The position numbers and the translations under genes are program-made. The notes under the pieces were generated by a model. That model had not been told where the DNA came from, ran no database searches, and saw only the letters and a program-made list of their open reading frames with translations. DNA of 19,453 nt from an uncultured Eubacteriales bacterium (GTDB taxonomy: Bacteria; Bacillota; Clostridia; Monoglobales; Monoglobaceae), in the NCBI GenBank assembly GCA_905198865.1, contig CAJKEB010000035.1, positions 1 through 19,453 on the forward strand. Reading direction: 5' to 3'. Positions 1-8,284 of the stretch are shown piece after piece (the stretch's first letter is position 1; each line of letters starts with the position of its first letter).

Positions 1-4
1 CATT

Positions 5-49
5 ACCGCCCATTGCATGGGCGGTCTCCGGCTGCAAGCTTAGCTTGCA
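5..49. repeat. Two adjacent palindromes at window start
   Basis: A perfect 9-bp inverted repeat with a 3-nt centre (arm ACCGCCCAT at 5-13, loop TGC, arm 17-25) is followed by an 8-bp one (TGCAAGCT at 33-40 and its complement at 42-49). No T-run follows either, so they do not look like intrinsic terminators. Just downstream, 63-74 reads AAACTACAATTT, the same 12-mer (inverted) that bounds the repeat element at 19377. I read 1-74 as the end of another hairpin-rich repeat element cut by the window edge; this is inference. Confidence 0.5.
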
Positions 50-115
50 ATAACTACTCGTCAAACTACAATTTACATTTTCTTGCGTCAGCTGTGAAAA
101 CTATATCCGCATCAC

Positions 116-144
116 TTGACATTTTTTGGGGAAAATAGTACAAT
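116..144 (+). promoter_or_regulatory. Sigma-A promoter of gltX-metG operon
   Basis: TTGACA at 116-121, a 17-bp spacer and TACAAT at 139-144 form a near-consensus vegetative promoter. Transcription would begin near 151, leaving a leader of about 118 nt before the gltX start at 269. Confidence 0.8.
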
Positions 145-154
145 ACTATGTGGT

Positions 155-217
155 ACACATTTGTGCGCACGTTGCGCAAAAATGTGTTATAACCGTAGGG
201 GCGGATACTATCCGCCC
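155..217 (+). promoter_or_regulatory. gltX leader with two strong hairpins
   Basis: Two inverted repeats lie in the predicted gltX leader. The first pairs 155-162 (ACACATTT) with 180-187 and 164-169 (TGCGCA) with 173-178, with one G/A mismatch and a 3-nt loop, so 14 of 15 positions pair. The second is a perfect 9-bp arm, GGGCGGATA at 199-207, against 209-217. Neither has a U-run, and there is no T-box element. The second resembles the GC-rich palindromes that are scattered in many gut Clostridia genomes; that resemblance is from memory. They could be mRNA stabilisers, operators or repeat insertions. Confidence 0.5.
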
Positions 218-268
218 GCGGGAATAATTTTGATTTGATATTTAAAATTAATTTCAGGAGGGTTTACT

Positions 269-1918
269 GTGGATAATAAGAATATCCAGCTTGCGGAGCT
301 GTTGTTTGGAGATATAGATAAGACGCCCGAATATTATGAGGAAAAGTACCCGAAGCGCAACCTGCCGGACGGCGCTTTGGTTACCCGTATCGGACCCAGC
401 CCTACCGGCTTTGTCCATCTCGGAAACCTGTACAACGCCATTATCGGCGAACGGCTTGCTCATCAGAGCGGCGGAACATTCTTTCTGCGGGTTGAGGACA
501 CGGACGCAAAGCGTGAGGTTGAAGGGGCAGTCGAGCTTGTCATTTCGGCAATGGACTTCTTTGGTATTCACTTTGACGAGGGGGCAACAGCTGACGGTGA
601 CAACGGTGCTTACGGTCCGTATCGCCAGAGACTCAGAAAAGAAGTTTATCAGTGCTATGCCAAGGAGCTTGTGAAGCGCGGTCTCGCTTATCCCTGCTTC
701 TGCTCTGAGGACGATTTGACCGCAATGCGTGAAACGCAGCAGTCGCAGAAGCTGAACTTCGGATATTACGGTCAGTGGGCAAAGTGCAGAGATTTGACGT
801 ATGAGGAAATAGAAGCAAGAATCAAAAATGGTGACGAGTATGTGCTTAGATTCCGCTCGCAGGGCAATGAGGAAAATCATGTAGAGGTCTTTGACGGAAT
901 TCGCGGAACGCTAAATGTTTCCGAGAATTATCAGGATTTTGTTCTGCTTAAATCGGACGGAATTCCGACCTATCACTTTGCGCATGTTATAGACGACCAT
1001 CTTATGCGTACAACTCATGTTGTCAGGGGCGAGGAATGGCTGTCTACCCTGCCTATTCATGTTCAGCTCTTTGATACTCTCGGCTTTGAACGTCCAGTAT
1101 ACTGCCATACGGCGGTTCTGATGAAGATGGACGGCGAGACAAAGAGAAAGCTGTCAAAGCGCAAGGATCCCGAACTCGGACTGAATTATTACAGAGCCGA
1201 GGGCTATGTGCCGAGAGCTGTGTGGGAATATCTGATGACTGTGCTTAACTCGAACTTTGAGGAATGGCGCAGCGAAAACCCGGACGCCGATATTGATGAC
1301 TTTAAGTTCACACTCGAAAAGATGAGCAACAGCGGAGCGCTGTTTGATATAATGAAGTTTGAGGACGTGAGCCGCGAGGTTCTGCTCCGCACCCCGGCAA
1401 GCGAGATTTATGACGAGTTTGCGGAGTGGCTCCGTGAATATGACACTGAGTTTTATGAAATCTTCACCCGTGACCGTGAGTATTCCGAGAGGATTTTAGA
1501 CGTCGGCAGATGCGGAAACAGACCGAGAAAGGACTTGACCTCATGGAAGCAGGCGAGACAGTTCCTGTCGTTCTACTTCCCGGAGACATTTGAAATTGAG
1601 GACGAATATCCTGAGCGTGTATCGGCTGAGGATAAAGAGGCTATACTTAAGAAGTACCTCGAAACCTTCGACTATGCAGATGATAATTCGCAATGGTTCC
1701 AGAAGGTGAGAGATATAACGGACGAGCTTGGCTATGCGGTGAAGCCGAAGGACTTCAAGAAGAACCCGGATATGTACAAGGGCAGCGTCAGCGACGTCAG
1801 CTCGGTGATAAGGGTTGCATTGACCGGCCGTACAAATTCGCCTGATTTGTGGGAGATAATCCACATTATCGGCGAGGACGAAATGAGACGCAGAATAGAG
1901 AAAGCGATGGGGTTGTAA
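269..1918 (+). CDS. gltX: Glutamate--tRNA ligase (GluRS)
   Basis: Class I synthetase that charges tRNA(Glu) in the cytoplasm; in bacteria lacking GlnRS the same enzyme type also mischarges tRNA(Gln) for GatCAB. The Rossmann fold signature RIGPSPTGFVHLGN is at residues 40-53 (HIGH = HLGN, 50-53) and the second signature KLSKR is intact at 294-298. The protein has 549 residues, longer than the usual 470-500, with the extra length spread over the C-terminal anticodon-binding half; this long form is common in Clostridia. The start is GTG at 269, chosen because AGGAGG sits at 256-261, seven bases upstream. It is the first gene of an operon: metG begins two bases after its stop. Confidence 0.96.
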   Translation: MDNKNIQLAELLFGDIDKTPEYYEEKYPKRNLPDGALVTRIGPSPTGFVHLGNLYNAIIGERLAHQSGGTFFLRVEDTDAKREVEGAVELVISAMDFFGIHFDEGATADGDNGAYGPYRQRLRKEVYQCYAKELVKRGLAYPCFCSEDDLTAMRETQQSQKLNFGYYGQWAKCRDLTYEEIEARIKNGDEYVLRFRSQGNEENHVEVFDGIRGTLNVSENYQDFVLLKSDGIPTYHFAHVIDDHLMRTTHVVRGEEWLSTLPIHVQLFDTLGFERPVYCHTAVLMKMDGETKRKLSKRKDPELGLNYYRAEGYVPRAVWEYLMTVLNSNFEEWRSENPDADIDDFKFTLEKMSNSGALFDIMKFEDVSREVLLRTPASEIYDEFAEWLREYDTEFYEIFTRDREYSERILDVGRCGNRPRKDLTSWKQARQFLSFYFPETFEIEDEYPERVSAEDKEAILKKYLETFDYADDNSQWFQKVRDITDELGYAVKPKDFKKNPDMYKGSVSDVSSVIRVALTGRTNSPDLWEIIHIIGEDEMRRRIEKAMGL

Positions 1919-1920
1919 TT

Positions 1921-3972
1921 ATGGCGAAAAAAGACAAGAACAAAAATCAAAACCAAAATAACGAAAGATTCAGACCCAAGCGTATAAGCGTGTTTGATAT
2001 GCCGAGACCGCAGTTCCCGAAGCGCGCAGTGGTCACCGGCGGTATGCCGTACGGCAATAAGAAGCTGCACTTCGGTCATGTGGGCGGTGTGTTCGTTCAG
2101 GCGGATTGCCTTGCAAGGTTCCTGCGCGACCGTATCGGCGAGGAAAACGTAATATTCGTATCCGGTACGGACTGCTACGGCTCACCTATCGTTGAGAGCT
2201 ACCGCAAGCTGGTGGAAAGCGGAGAGTTCAGCGGTACCATTGAGGATTTTGTGCGCAGCAACCACGAGAGCCAGAAGCAGACCTTAAAGGACTATGACAT
2301 CAGTCTCAGCCTGTTTGCCGCTTCGGGTCTTGATGAAGCAAAAGAAATCCATGCCGAGGTCAGCCGTGAGCTAATGGAGAAGTGGTATGAAAACGGACAT
2401 CTCGAAAAGATGGTTACGTCGCAGTTCTATGACGCAAAGGCAGGTCAGTTCTTAAATGGCCGCCAGGTGGTCGGAAAGTGTCCTGTCGATAAGTGTCAGA
2501 GCGACAAGGCATATGCTGACGAGTGTTCACTCGGCCACCAGTATATGCCGTCGGATTTGGTTGACCCCAAAAGTACGCTCACAGGCGAAACGCCTGAAAT
2601 GCGTGACGTTGCAAACTGGTATATTGACATAACCAAATTTACTGATTTGATGAATGAATACGTTGACGGTCTCCCTGAAAAGGGCAATCAGAGACCCTTG
2701 GTGTATAACACCATCAAGGAGTTTATGCTGCCGCCGATGATTTATATAAAGAATGATTTTCTTGAGGACTACGAGGGCTTGAAATCTCAGATGCCGGAGC
2801 ATGAGTTCACAGGCGGTGATAACAAATCATCGTTTGCGATTGTGTTTAAGGACTTAAACGACAGAGACAAGGCAAAGGAAGTGCTTGCCGCCAACAATAT
2901 TCGGTTCCGTGCCGGAAAGACCCTGGTGCCGTTCCGTCTTACCGGAAATATCGAGTGGGGTGTACCTGCACCTGTGCTTGACGGCGAGGACGGTCTGACT
3001 ATCTGGGTATGGCCTGAATCACTTTGGGCGCCTATATCGTTCACAAAGACCTACCTCAAACAGCAGGGCAGAGACGCCGATGAATGGAAGAAGTTCTGGT
3101 GCAGCGAGGATGCTGAGGTATTCCAGTTCATCGGTCAGGACAATATATACTTTTACGGCATTGCTGAAATGGCAATGTTTATGGCGCTTCAGGGAAAGGA
3201 TAACCTGACTGTTCACCCAAAAGACGGACAGCTCACGCTCCCAACACTTGTGGCGAATAACCATATTCTGTTTCTCAATAAGAAGGCGAGCAGCAGCGGC
3301 GATATTAAACCGCCGATGGCGGAGGAGCTTCTCGACTATTACACGGAGGAGCAGCTCAGAGCGCACTTCTTAGGCCTGGGACTCAGCCTCAAGAGCGTCA
3401 GCTTCCAGCCGAAGCCGCTCAATCCGACTGCCGGTGAAAAGGATGCAGACCCGGTTGAGCGCGAGGGCAAGATGCTGTCAAACGTATTCAACCGTGTTGC
3501 GCGTTCGTGCTTCTATACTATCCAGAAGTACGGCGAGTCTGTGATGCCGACCGGACAAGTGTCCGATGAGGTTCTTCATGCGGCAAAGGAGACTATACTC
3601 AAGTATGAACACGCAATGTATAAGTTTGAGTTCCATACGATAATGAGCCTTATGGATACCTATATCCGTGACGCGAACAAGTATTGGGCAAAAAATATAA
3701 AGGACGCTGAAGCTGACGACGTAAAGCGCAGTCAGGTGCTTGTCGATACCCTGCATATGGTCAAGACCGCAATGATGCTGATGCACCCGATAGCGCCGAG
3801 GGGTACGGAATTGCTCTGTGAATATTTAGGCTTTGACGAGACAATATGGAGTTGGGATAATATCTTCTCGACCTTTACCGAGCTGATTGAAGCCAAAGGC
3901 GAAACCGTACACCCGATTAAGTTCTTAGAGCCGAGGTTTGACTTCTTCCCGCAGAAAATAAAAAACAGCTAA
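1921..3972 (+). CDS. metG: Methionyl-tRNA synthetase-like class I ligase
   Basis: Reads as a MetRS-family class I synthetase of 683 residues. The HIGH motif is HFGH at residues 50-53, followed by GTDCYG where typical enzymes have GTDEHG. A Cys-rich knuckle (CPVDKC, then DECSLGH) and the block PKSTLTGETPEMRD match the MetRS zinc-binding insert. The C-terminal helical anticodon domain follows. The KMSKS loop, expected after NHILFLN, reads KASSS at 455-459, so the second lysine is lost and the motif is degenerate. A Lys/Asn-rich tail occupies residues 1-20. An in-frame upstream ATG at 1849 lies inside gltX and lacks a ribosome site, so ATG 1921 is preferred. Such proteins are often labelled only 'class I tRNA ligase family'; whether it is the cell's main MetRS cannot be told from this window. 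Confidence 0.8.
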   Translation: MAKKDKNKNQNQNNERFRPKRISVFDMPRPQFPKRAVVTGGMPYGNKKLHFGHVGGVFVQADCLARFLRDRIGEENVIFVSGTDCYGSPIVESYRKLVESGEFSGTIEDFVRSNHESQKQTLKDYDISLSLFAASGLDEAKEIHAEVSRELMEKWYENGHLEKMVTSQFYDAKAGQFLNGRQVVGKCPVDKCQSDKAYADECSLGHQYMPSDLVDPKSTLTGETPEMRDVANWYIDITKFTDLMNEYVDGLPEKGNQRPLVYNTIKEFMLPPMIYIKNDFLEDYEGLKSQMPEHEFTGGDNKSSFAIVFKDLNDRDKAKEVLAANNIRFRAGKTLVPFRLTGNIEWGVPAPVLDGEDGLTIWVWPESLWAPISFTKTYLKQQGRDADEWKKFWCSEDAEVFQFIGQDNIYFYGIAEMAMFMALQGKDNLTVHPKDGQLTLPTLVANNHILFLNKKASSSGDIKPPMAEELLDYYTEEQLRAHFLGLGLSLKSVSFQPKPLNPTAGEKDADPVEREGKMLSNVFNRVARSCFYTIQKYGESVMPTGQVSDEVLHAAKETILKYEHAMYKFEFHTIMSLMDTYIRDANKYWAKNIKDAEADDVKRSQVLVDTLHMVKTAMMLMHPIAPRGTELLCEYLGFDETIWSWDNIFSTFTELIEAKGETVHPIKFLEPRFDFFPQKIKNS

Positions 3973-4010
3973 TCAAAATTCACATATTTGGTAAAATAGT
4001 AATATTGTGG

Positions 4011-4039
4011 TTAAAGCTGCGTCATTGGTATGATATAAT
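4011..4039 (+). promoter_or_regulatory. Possible promoter of clostripain pseudogene
   Basis: An exact TATAAT at 4034-4039, preceded by TG (TGA-TATAAT), lies 17 bp after a poor -35 (TTAAAG, 4011-4016). It is about 57 bp ahead of the decayed peptidase gene and is probably its former promoter. Confidence 0.4.
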
Positions 4040-4095
4040 ACACAGAAAAATGGTTTTTGTAATTGAAACCGCAATAAAAATGGAGTGCATAATTA

Positions 4096-5512
4096 ATGAA
4101 GTAGGCTTTAAAACGAATTACGGCTATGCTCATAGTATTGTTAATGCTTGTGGGCACAATTCCTGTATTGGCTCATCAAAGCCGGGACGCGTTGGAGATA
4201 GGCACATCGCTTATTCTGGCGGAGGAAAATATCAAGCCGCTTGCCAAGAGTGATTGGACAGTATGTGTTTATATGTGCGGAACAGATCTTGAAAGCGGCG
4301 GCAGTGCTGCAACAAACGACTTAATAGAAATGCTTGCGGCGGACATTCCAGACGATGTAACGGTTCTTGTATGGAGTTTGCGCTTTCTTATGCGCCGTCC
4401 GAGCATCTTATGATTGAACTGTGGGATCATGGCAGCTGACCTCTAAGCGGTTTTGAATATGATGAAAAGACCGGCAATGCCGTATCACTTCCGGAGTATT
4501 CACAGCTTGCGGAAGCGGTTTATAAAGCAAGAAACAAGAAAACGGATATTTTCGGATTTGATACCTGTATAACCTCAAATATTGAAACAATGAATATTTT
4601 AGCGCCCTACGGAGATTATATGGTGGCGTCAGAAGAGGTTGAACCCGGTACGGGTTGGGACTACGAATGGCTCAGTGTTTTCAGCGAAGCAAATAAAAGC
4701 CAGAAAACTGCGGACAGCATAGAAATAGGAAAGAGAATAGTTGATACATTCGGAAAGACAAATGATAAAAATGATGAATGGTCGGATTCGACAGACCTTA
4801 CACTTGCCCTGACCGACCTATCAAGAGCGTCTGAGCTTATCGGTACGTTCAATAAAATAGCTGACGAATTGTATGCGGCTCTTGACAATTACACTCAATA
4901 TGCTGAAATTGCCCGCCGTGCAGAGTTATTCTTTCGCAGGATATTAATGACTTTACAATAAAGCCGATCCCCGACCAGATTTACACGGGCGAGAGTATTG
5001 AACCTAAGGTTATTGTTATGTGGAATGGCGTAGAGCTTTATGCCGACCCGATATTCGCTGTAAGCTACACGAATAACACCGAAAAGGGAACAGAAACCGC
5101 AATTGTAACAGTAGACGCAGAGGATTTGAAGGGTGAGATGTCAGCCGAGTTTGAAATAAAGGATGTCACGGAGGTCTTTGATGACGTAGCAGCCGATGAC
5201 TGGTATTTTGGTGACGTGGCTTATATGCACAGAAAAGCGTATATGAACGGTATAAGTGATAGGGAGTTTTCGCCGGATACATCGCTGACAAGAGGTATGT
5301 TTGCCGCAATACTTTACAGATTTGACGGTGAACCGAGATTTGACGGCAAGGTTGGATTTGACGATGTCGATGATGAAGAGTACTATGCCGATGCAATAGG
5401 CTGGGCAAAGAGAAACGGAATAGTATCGGGTGTCAGTGACACTGAATTTGCGCCTGATGAATATATTACTCGTGCCGAAACAGCCGCAATGATGCACAGA
5501 CTCAGTAAGTAA
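4096..5512 (+). pseudogene. Decayed clostripain (C11) protease with SLH repeats
   Basis: Remains of an exported cysteine peptidase. ATG 4096 would open a signal peptide (MK then a hydrophobic run ending PVLA) but codon 3 is TAG (4102-4104). The C11 opening WTVCVYMCGTDLESGG follows at about 4255-4302. Near 4370-4380 the frame shifts and an expected stretch is missing. The second frame carries the catalytic His (WDHGS, CAT 4428-4430), at once broken by TGA at 4437-4439, then the catalytic Cys (FDTC, TGT 4566-4568) and VASEEVEPGTGWDYEW. A second shift near 4925-4940 jumps to a third frame with an Ig-like module (about 4940-5150) and two SLH repeats ending at 5512. At least four lesions make it a pseudogene. 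The live product would have been anchored at the cell surface. A short fragment, 5018-5512, still encodes the SLH part. Confidence 0.85.
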
Positions 5513-5573
5513 ACTCATACAGAGCTTAATTATCGGAAGTGTTACATTGGATATAATTTGCACATAAAACGAG

Positions 5574-5600
5574 GGCTGCTGCGTTACTCACGCAGCAGCC
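5574..5600 (-). terminator. Terminator of spoIIQ-like gene (possibly two-way)
   Basis: An 11-bp perfect stem (GGCTGCTGCGT at 5574-5584, complement at 5590-5600) with a 5-nt loop lies between converging genes. Read on the minus strand it is followed by CTCGTTTTATG, a short U-run, so it best serves the M23 gene ending at 5615; it may also stop readthrough from the pseudogene. Confidence 0.75.
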
Positions 5601-5614
5601 TATTGCTTATATAA

Positions 5615-6634
5615 TTAGTCAATATAAATTGTTTCCTCAGAGTCTTCGTCGCTATAATCATACGGCGTTGAACTCGGTATTATCACAGATGAACCGGGAG
5701 AGCTTTGAGGCTTTGACGTAGCGTTCGATGCAGCAGAGCCAAGAGCCGCAGCCGAATCCTCATTTCCTGTTGCCTTAGGAACATAGTCAACTTCTTCAAA
5801 CTTCACGAATTGCTTTGGATCCAGGAAGGTGTCGTCTAGCTTTATCTCAAAGTGAAGATGCGGTTCGTCCTCGATTTCGGATACGGCAGTTTTGCCGATT
5901 TTTCCGACTACGTCGCCCTTTTTTAGAGGTGTGCCTATCGGTTCTGTTGTTGCGTCTTTCAGATTTGAATATATACTGTCTGTTCCGTCATCATCATGAT
6001 GAATCACGACAGTCGTGCCAAACAGACTGTCTTCATAAACCTTTTTCAGAGTACCATCCTTTATTGCAGTTACAGGCGTGTCCATGTTTGCCGCTATATC
6101 AACACCTGCATGTGTCCGCCAATCCTTCATAGTGTTAGAATACATCAAGTCGGAGTCTGAAAAATCTTTCATAATCTTACCCGAAACGGGAGCCTGTCCG
6201 AGTAATTTGACCGTATTATTATCGGAATTTTGTGAGCCTGACGGCGATTCGGAGGCTTTGACTTTTGAACTCAATTCATCAGCGGGGCTTGGTTCGCTTT
6301 CGTTGACCGGCAGTGCGTTGGCGTTTGCCGGGACACTATCGGCTTTGGGTGCGGCGGTTGAATATACGGCGCTTGCTGAAGATTTTTGGTCATCGTTCTT
6401 TTTTGCGGTATCGTTAGGCATCAGTGCGCTCAACACGGCATAGATACCGATTGCTGTAATCCCAAGTAAAAGGATTATGTAAAATCCTTTTCTCTTTGCT
6501 GAAACAGTCTCTGCTGCTTGCTGACTGTGACGGTCGGTCGGTGTATCAACAATCGGGCGGCGGTCGTAATTGTCTGAACTCGGCTTTCTCTTTGGCTCGC
6601 CTCTTTCTGGTTTTTCGTTTTTGTTATTATTCAT
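5615..6634 (-). CDS. spoIIQ: SpoIIQ-like M23 (LytM) membrane peptidase
   Basis: A 339-residue, single-pass membrane protein: cytoplasmic N-terminus of about 50 polar residues, transmembrane helix at 51-72, a Ser/Ala/Pro-rich linker to about 140, a LytM/M23 domain at about 150-280, and an acidic Ser-rich tail. The segment MYSNTMKDWRTHAGVDIAA is characteristic of SpoIIQ, which sits in the forespore membrane and joins SpoIIIAH across the septum. Zinc ligands look complete: H175, D179 and the H259-L-H261 pair, unlike the B. subtilis protein, which lacks full catalytic residues; clostridial SpoIIQ usually keeps them. TCACCTC at 6639-6645 gives a strong ribosome site (GAGGTGA). It stands alone, and a sigma-F-like promoter lies directly upstream. 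A general M23 cell-wall peptidase is the alternative. Confidence 0.75.
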   Translation of the reverse strand: MNNNKNEKPERGEPKRKPSSDNYDRRPIVDTPTDRHSQQAAETVSAKRKGFYIILLLGITAIGIYAVLSALMPNDTAKKNDDQKSSASAVYSTAAPKADSVPANANALPVNESEPSPADELSSKVKASESPSGSQNSDNNTVKLLGQAPVSGKIMKDFSDSDLMYSNTMKDWRTHAGVDIAANMDTPVTAIKDGTLKKVYEDSLFGTTVVIHHDDDGTDSIYSNLKDATTEPIGTPLKKGDVVGKIGKTAVSEIEDEPHLHFEIKLDDTFLDPKQFVKFEEVDYVPKATGNEDSAAALGSAASNATSKPQSSPGSSVIIPSSTPYDYSDEDSEETIYID

Positions 6635-6650
6635 TTTATCACCTCGATAA

Positions 6651-6680
6651 CAGTGTTTCCATATTTTCGGGTGTTATACA
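6651..6680 (-). promoter_or_regulatory. Sigma-F-like forespore promoter of spoIIQ-like gene
   Basis: On the minus strand, TGTATA (6680-6675), 14 bp and GGAAACACTG (6660-6651) fit the forespore sigma-F pattern (WGYATA, 14-15 bp, GGNRANAMTW) except for the last base. B. subtilis spoIIQ is sigma-F dependent, which supports the gene call. A caution is that transcription would start only about 10 bases before the ATG, right at the ribosome site. Confidence 0.4.
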
Positions 6681-6741
6681 TATATTTTGAATTTTTTGAC
6701 TTTTATGTACTGAAAATAAATTATAGTTTGTCTTACAAAAC

Positions 6742-6780
6742 AAGGAATGCTGTAACTATAGATGCAGCATTCCTTTATTT
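6742..6780. terminator. Hairpin with T-run between divergent genes
   Basis: A perfect 11-bp stem (AAGGAATGCTG 6742-6752, complement 6765-6775) with a 12-nt loop is followed by TTATTTTTG on the plus strand. It looks like an intrinsic terminator, yet it lies upstream of both neighbouring divergent genes, so it has no gene to end. It begins 13 bp after AAATTATAGTTT (6718-6729), the terminal repeat of the element at 10733. It may be a repeat fragment or end a small unrecognised transcript. Confidence 0.5.
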
Positions 6781-6918
6781 TTGTTACTTCTATATTATAA
6801 CAGAAACGATAAATATTATGTAATAATCCGCCTCAACACAATAAGCTTAAAAGTATTATTTTACAAAAATGCGGAAATACTAATATTCGGTTAACAGTTT
6901 ATTACAAAATAAAGAAAA

Positions 6919-6948
6919 TCAACACAAAGCTAAAAATCGTGTTATAAT
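6919..6948 (+). promoter_or_regulatory. Promoter of ymfF-ymfH-lgt operon
   Basis: An exact TATAAT at 6943-6948 lies 50 bp before the first gene. The best -35 is TCAACA at 6919-6924 with an 18-bp spacer, a moderate match. Confidence 0.5.
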
Positions 6949-6997
6949 AATAGTATTTCGGCATCAGTTACAGCATCACACAAAGGGGATGAAACAC

Positions 6998-8284
6998 ATG
7001 ACAGAACATATCAAAAACGGTGTTGACTTCAGATTTATCAAGGCTGAGAAGTTCAAGACCAATACAATAAGCGTGTTTTTCAATATACCGCTTGAAAGAA
7101 AGACCGTAACAAAGGCGGCGCTTCTTCCGGCAGTAATGAAACGAGGAACAATGAAGCATCAAACCATGTCTGAGCTCACACGATATCTGTATGACCTTTA
7201 CAGCGCCTCACTCCGTGCCGGCGTCCGCAGCAAAGGCGACGGCGAAGTGCTGTACTTCACAATTGAATATATACGAGACAGATTTATCGGTGAAAACCTT
7301 ACCGCAAAAATCATTGAACTGCTGAGCGAGTTCATCTTCAGTCCGCTGGTTGATGAAAACAGGTTTAATCAGGAATACCTTGACGGTGAGAAGGTCAATC
7401 TCAGAAATGCAATTGAGGGTCTGATAAACGACAAGCGTGATTATGTCGAGTATAAGTGCCGTGAGGCAATGTTCCCGGACGAGGGCTACGGAATGTATGA
7501 AGCCGGGTTTGTAGAGGACATACCCGATATTACAGCAAGCAACCTCTATGATTTCTATAAGCAAATCATAAGCCGGGCTAAAGTGGACATTTTTGCTGGC
7601 GGCGACTTTGACAGTGATGCTTTAAATGACATAAAAAACGAGCTGTGCGGACGCTTTGAACCGAGAGACGCCGAATATGTGAACACTAAAATCGCAGTTC
7701 CGACAGGGCGCGAGATTAACAAAATAGTTGAAGAAATCCCTGTTGTGCAGAGCAAGCTCTGTATAGGCGTGAAATGCGGCATTGATCCGACAAGTCCCGA
7801 ATACTACGGCTTGCTGCTCGGCGGATGCGTATTCGGCGGAAGTCCGTTTTCCAAGCTGTTCAACAACGTAAGGGAAAAGTTAAGTCTTGCATACTACGCC
7901 GTATCGAGAACCGAACGATTCAAAAGCACCATGTTTATAAGCTGCGGTATAGAAACCGAAAAGTACCAGGCAGCATACGATGAAATAATGGTTCAGTTCA
8001 ACAAAATGCTCAAAGGTGATATTGAGGACAGCGAAATTGAAAATTCAAAGCTCTATCTCATAAACAGCTTTAATTCGATGAAGGACGGTCTCAGAACCAT
8101 GGAGGACTACTATCTGTCGCAGGCTATCATGGGCAACGATGGAAATATAGACGACCTGATTGACAGAGTGAGCAGGGTTAGCAAGGACGAGGTCGTAGCT
8201 GCCTTCAATAAGATTGAATTCGATACAATTTACTTCCTGAAAGGAAACATAAAGACAGGCAAAACTAACGGAGGTGAGGCATAA
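6998..8284 (+). CDS. ymfF: M16-family peptidase-like protein, YmfF type
   Basis: First of a pair of insulinase-fold (M16) proteins, 428 residues. It has the two-lobed M16 architecture but no HxxEH zinc motif where one is expected in the N-terminal lobe (around LLPAVMKRGTMKHQTMSE), so it is probably the catalytically dead partner, as in other bacterial M16 pairs. It matches the YmfF family, whose genes lie next to ymfH in many Firmicutes and which database names link to EF-P modification; that role is not shown here. AAAGGGG at 6982-6988 abuts the ATG at 6989 with no spacing, so the in-frame ATG at 6998, nine bases away, is the better start. The stop overlaps the next ATG by one base (TAATG), indicating translational coupling. 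Confidence 0.85.
   Translation: MTEHIKNGVDFRFIKAEKFKTNTISVFFNIPLERKTVTKAALLPAVMKRGTMKHQTMSELTRYLYDLYSASLRAGVRSKGDGEVLYFTIEYIRDRFIGENLTAKIIELLSEFIFSPLVDENRFNQEYLDGEKVNLRNAIEGLINDKRDYVEYKCREAMFPDEGYGMYEAGFVEDIPDITASNLYDFYKQIISRAKVDIFAGGDFDSDALNDIKNELCGRFEPRDAEYVNTKIAVPTGREINKIVEEIPVVQSKLCIGVKCGIDPTSPEYYGLLLGGCVFGGSPFSKLFNNVREKLSLAYYAVSRTERFKSTMFISCGIETEKYQAAYDEIMVQFNKMLKGDIEDSEIENSKLYLINSFNSMKDGLRTMEDYYLSQAIMGNDGNIDDLIDRVSRVSKDEVVAAFNKIEFDTIYFLKGNIKTGKTNGGEA

Noticed and set aside
1849..1920. Upstream in-frame start for metG overlapping gltX
   Set aside because: No ribosome site, overlaps gltX by 70 bp, and the added residues do not resemble MetRS; ATG 1921 directly follows the gltX stop.
4005..4253. 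82-codon ORF before the clostripain remnant
   Set aside because: It is a different frame over the promoter and signal peptide region of the pseudogene and has no ribosome site.
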